A DNA stretch of 8,975 nt from Ignavibacteriales bacterium (GTDB lineage: Bacteria; Bacteroidota; Ignavibacteria; Ignavibacteriales; Ignavibacteriaceae). A model generated the notes under the pieces. It did no database searches. It was not told the origin of the DNA and saw only the letters and a list, made by a program, of their open reading frames with translations. Position numbers and translations under genes: made by a program. The stretch lies in contig JAGUXE010000035.1 in assembly GCA_020061995.1 (NCBI GenBank), positions 1-8,975 on the forward strand. Direction: 5' to 3'. Positions 7,423 to 8,975 of this stretch are shown here, piece after piece (within the stretch, counting starts at the first letter, position 1; every line of letters starts with the position of its first letter).

Positions 7423-7773
7423 ATGGTTTATTATGCAATCAAGGTATTGATTTCTGCTGTGATTATAGTTGCGGTTTCTGAGTTCTCAAAAAAAAGTTCT
7501 CTGGTTGGAGGCATATTTGCCTCCATTCCACTCGTTTCAGTCTTAGCATTAATCTGGCTTTATATTGATACCCATGATGTCAAAAAAATATCCCAGCTTT
7601 CTACAAGCATTTTTTGGTTTGTAATTCCATCACTTTCGCTATTCATTTTGCTTCCCCTTTTTTTGAAACTTAAATGGAATTTTTATCTTTCATTAGCCTC
7701 AGCAATATCCATAATGATTCTACTCTACTACATAATGATTTTCATTTTGTTAAAGTTCGGGGTGAAAATATAA
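7423..7773 (+). CDS. DUF3147 family four-helix membrane protein
   Basis: This 116-residue protein matches my memory of the DUF3147 family: MVYYAIKVLISA at the start, SEFSKKSSLVGGIFASIPLV at 19-38, LALIWLYIDTHD at 41-52, and STSIFWFVIPSL at 60-71. Four hydrophobic helices lie at about 2-18, 28-48, 62-82 and 86-110, with short polar loops. The biochemical role of the family is unknown. The ATG at 7423 is chosen over an upstream in-frame GTG/ATG-like start at 7381 because it is preceded by AAGGAG (7410-7415) at seven bases and because the extra 14 residues would lie entirely inside the permease gene. Only one base separates it from the permease stop, so translation is probably coupled. That placement suggests an accessory to the pump, such as a stabilising subunit, but this is inference. 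Confidence 0.85.
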   Translation: MVYYAIKVLISAVIIVAVSEFSKKSSLVGGIFASIPLVSVLALIWLYIDTHDVKKISQLSTSIFWFVIPSLSLFILLPLFLKLKWNFYLSLASAISIMILLYYIMIFILLKFGVKI

Positions 7774-7790
7774 AGGACTAAATCATAAAC

Positions 7791-7887
7791 ATTCTTAAAA
7801 ATCTATTCCAGTGAATAATTCTTTTATGCTGCAAATAACTCGTTATTCTGGAATTAATGAAATAATTCTGATTGGCTTTTTAAGAAT
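7791..7887. repeat. Nested inverted repeat downstream of the efflux operon
   Basis: Outer arms ATTCTTAAAAA (7791-7801) and TTTTTAAGAAT (7877-7887) are perfect 11-bp complements. Inside them ATTCCAG (7805-7811) pairs with CTGGAAT (7848-7854), and AATAA (7814-7818) can extend the stem with TTATT (7843-7847) over a two-base bulge. The element sits 18 bp after the DUF3147 stop and could help end or stabilise the operon transcript. No flanking target duplication is seen, so calling it a miniature mobile element is not supported. Confidence 0.5.
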
Positions 7888-7942
7888 TTGCGTTTTGCTT
7901 TGATTAATAGGGTTATCTTAGTTCAGATAATTAGAGAACTAT

Positions 7943-8311
7943 ATGATTTATCTCCTCAGTTATGGAAACTCCAATTCACCAAAAGAATATTCATTTACAG
8001 ATAACATGCTAAACCTCAGCTGCATTCCGACTGAATATGCACTTTATCAAAATTACACAAACCCGTTTAACCCAACTACAACATTAAGATACGGTTTACC
8101 GTTTGAGAGTGAAGTTAAAATCGAGATGTATGATATAACGGGACAACGTGTAACATCACTCATGAATGAATCACAAAAAGCTGGATACTATGAATTATCA
8201 TTCAAGATAGACGGACTCTCTTCCGGAATATACTTCTACGTCATAGATGCAAAAGAAATAGGAGGAACCGGAAACTTCAGAAAAGTTAAAAAGATGATTC
8301 TGATGAAGTAA
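7943..8311 (+). pseudogene. Remnant of a secreted protein: T9SS type A sorting domain with upstream fragment
   Basis: The 122-codon frame encodes a complete type IX secretion C-terminal signal but almost nothing to be secreted. Residues 29-36 (PTEYALYQ), then NYTNPFNPTTTLRYGLP (37-53), VKIEMYDITGQRV (58-70), GYYELSFKIDGLSSGIYFYV (81-100) and a basic end KKMILMK are standard features of the domain, which directs cargo across the outer membrane and is usually cleaved. The usual YPNPFNP is YTNPFNP here. Residues 8-21 (GNSNSPKEYSFTDN) resemble a linker motif that, in Ignavibacteria, I recall being separated from the sorting domain by about 30 more residues ending in an FEYS-type strand; here it joins almost directly, which suggests an internal deletion. 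There is no signal peptide and no Shine-Dalgarno at the ATG. A short real gene is possible, but a decayed 3' end of a larger gene is more likely. Confidence 0.75.
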
Positions 8312-8315
8312 ATTT

Positions 8316-8339
8316 AAGGGAGCTTCGGCTCCCTTTTTT
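8316..8339 (+). terminator. Rho-independent terminator
   Basis: AAGGGAGC (8316-8323) and GCTCCCTT (8328-8335) form a perfect stem closed by the stable TTCG tetraloop (8324-8327), followed by a run of T to 8339. It begins five bases after the stop of the T9SS remnant and is intact, so it would end transcription from the left. As the arms are symmetric it could also slow transcription from the right, but a good T-run exists only on the plus strand. Confidence 0.92.
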
Positions 8340-8340
8340 G

Positions 8341-8636
8341 TTTATCTTATAAAATGAAAATGGCAAGATACTTTAATATCGATGAATGATTTTAATTAGT
8401 CCCTATAAGGCACAACAAAACTAGCCCATAAAAAAATCACAACTCGTTTTTCAATCCTAAAACAACAGACTGCGGTCTATGATGTAGGTACCGTTTGACG
8501 GGCGTGGGTTATGGAACCTAAATCCGCAAAAACGAGTTTGGGGTTGTAAAATCCCAGTGTTTGGCGATAAACTAATTTGCTAGTTTTTATGTCTACTTAT
8601 TGGGGTGCATATCACTTTAATTAAAAGTTATTATTA
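8341..8636. other. Non-coding stretch between convergent genes
   Basis: No coding frame with family motifs is seen on either strand. Most of it is taken by the nested palindromic element at 8417-8587, described separately. The minus-strand gene ends at 8637 and shows no GC-rich terminator of its own just beyond its stop; the sequence there is TTATTATTAAG-like and AT-rich. The palindromic element, read on the minus strand, may fill that role. Confidence 0.6.
8417..8587. repeat. Nested palindromic element of unknown function, possible structured RNA or interspersed repeat
   Basis: Three levels of pairing are visible. AAAACTAGC (8417-8425) pairs with GCTAGTTTT (8579-8587). AACTCGTTTTT (8441-8451) pairs with AAAAACGAGTT (8528-8538), 11 bp without mismatch. 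Inside, AGAC/GTCT closes a TGCG loop (8468-8479), and TAGGTACC (8485-8492) pairs with GGAACCTA (8513-8520) with one A-A mismatch. A competing local hairpin AAACTA (8569-8574) / TAGTTT (8581-8586) also exists. The interior is more GC-rich than the surroundings. It has no canonical integron attC core (GTTRRRY) and no encoded protein. Candidates are a dispersed genomic repeat, a structured RNA, or a complex bidirectional terminator. Confidence 0.5.
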
Positions 8637-8975
8637 TTAAGTATTGCTTGATCTAACTTTCTTTTTAGAAAACTTTAAAAAACCTTTTTCATTATATGAC
8701 ATAGTGTTACCAAGTATAAAACCAAACGGCTTTAAAGGTTCTATACGATCGAATATTACTTTAAGTATGGCTATAATTGGTAAAGAAAGAAACATCCCCG
8801 AGATTCCCCATAATGCACCACCAACTAATACTGCTATGATTGATATAAACTCATTTATTTTTATTCTTGATGAAACAATTTTGGGCATCAGAATATTGTT
8901 ATCTATAAACTGAACCGTGCCGTATAATATTAGTACCCAAAGAGCATATATTGGCGATTTGGTTGCAAGAACTAT
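8637..8975 (-). CDS. AI-2E family transporter (PerM family), C-terminal part, runs off the right edge
   Basis: The minus-strand frame is open from the window edge to the TAA at 8637-8639, giving 112 residues; an internal Met at 8888 is not the start, because the family sequence continues upstream without a break. Landmarks numbered from the edge are SPIYALWVLILY (7-18), VQFIDNNILMPKIV (21-34), IIAVLVGGALWGISGMFLSL (46-65, the conserved GGALWG-x-x-GM signature), PIIAILKVIFDRIEPLKPFG (66-85), then a basic tail ending SSNT. These are the last two membrane helices of the AI-2E (UPF0118) family, whose members are multi-helix inner-membrane proteins, some linked to autoinducer-2 export and others to sodium/proton exchange. 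The substrate here cannot be told. It is convergent with the T9SS remnant and unrelated to the efflux operon. Confidence 0.93.
   Translation of the reverse strand: MVLATKSPIYALWVLILYGTVQFIDNNILMPKIVSSRIKINEFISIIAVLVGGALWGISGMFLSLPIIAILKVIFDRIEPLKPFGFILGNTMSYNEKGFLKFSKKKVRSSNT

Noticed and set aside
7791..7887. Miniature inverted-repeat transposable element
   Set aside because: Terminal arms are present but no target-site duplication flanks them, and copy number cannot be checked from one window.
8417..8587. Integron attC site
   Set aside because: The element has attC-like overall folding, but no GTTRRRY core and no matching inverse core at its ends, and no integron integrase or cassette array is nearby.
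8644..8913. Plus-strand open frame of 89 codons near the right edge
   Set aside because: It is antisense to the AI-2E family gene, whose conserved signature on the minus strand is unmistakable.
1..8975. tRNA, rRNA, riboswitch or CRISPR array
   Set aside because: No cloverleaf, rRNA signature, recognised aptamer or regularly spaced direct repeat was seen by eye.

Overview
The window looks like a piece of an AT-rich genome from the Ignavibacteriota/Bacteroidota side of the tree. The best clues are a type IX secretion (T9SS) type A sorting domain with the NPFNP motif style common in Ignavibacteria, a TAnnTTTG-type promoter candidate, weak or absent Shine-Dalgarno sites before several genes, and an AI-2E family protein of Bacteroidota/Ignavibacteriota flavour. 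No rRNA, tRNA or CRISPR array was recognised. The taxonomic placement is inference from motifs, not from a search.

Region 1 (1-718) is a graveyard of mobile elements. The minus strand at the left edge carries the tail of an integrase-type transposase (motif PKTPYQRLIES). It is joined directly, near position 84-90, to the C-terminal half of an IS256-family transposase on the plus strand. That copy is dead three times over: the N-terminal half is missing, the second catalytic Asp is Gly, and a one-base insertion at 474 breaks the frame. A probable right terminal inverted repeat follows. Positions 719-1103 are non-coding and hold a 14-bp palindrome, a weak hairpin and a promoter candidate.

Region 2 (1104-7773) is one compact plus-strand operon for a tripartite heavy-metal efflux pump of the HME-RND type. 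In order it encodes a small His-rich membrane or exported protein of unknown function, an outer-membrane factor (CusC/TolC type), a His-rich lipoprotein adaptor (CusB/CzcB type), the 1031-residue RND permease (CusA/CzcA type) and a four-helix DUF3147 membrane protein. Gaps are 43, 10, 16 and 1 bp. The permease would take up metal from the periplasm using proton flow, the adaptor would link it to the outer-membrane channel, and the two flanking small proteins are likely accessories. By my alignment the permease lacks all three methionines used by E. coli CusA for Cu(I)/Ag(I), so the metal is probably not copper or silver by the Cus mechanism. No regulator gene lies in the window.

Region 3 (7774-8340) contains a nested inverted repeat and then a 122-codon remnant carrying only a T9SS sorting domain plus a short piece of an upstream linker motif, closed by a textbook rho-independent terminator. 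Region 4 (8341-8636) is non-coding and holds a roughly 170-nt nested palindromic element of unknown nature. Region 5 (8637-8975, minus strand) is the C-terminal end of an AI-2E family transporter (PerM family) whose N-terminal part lies beyond the right edge.
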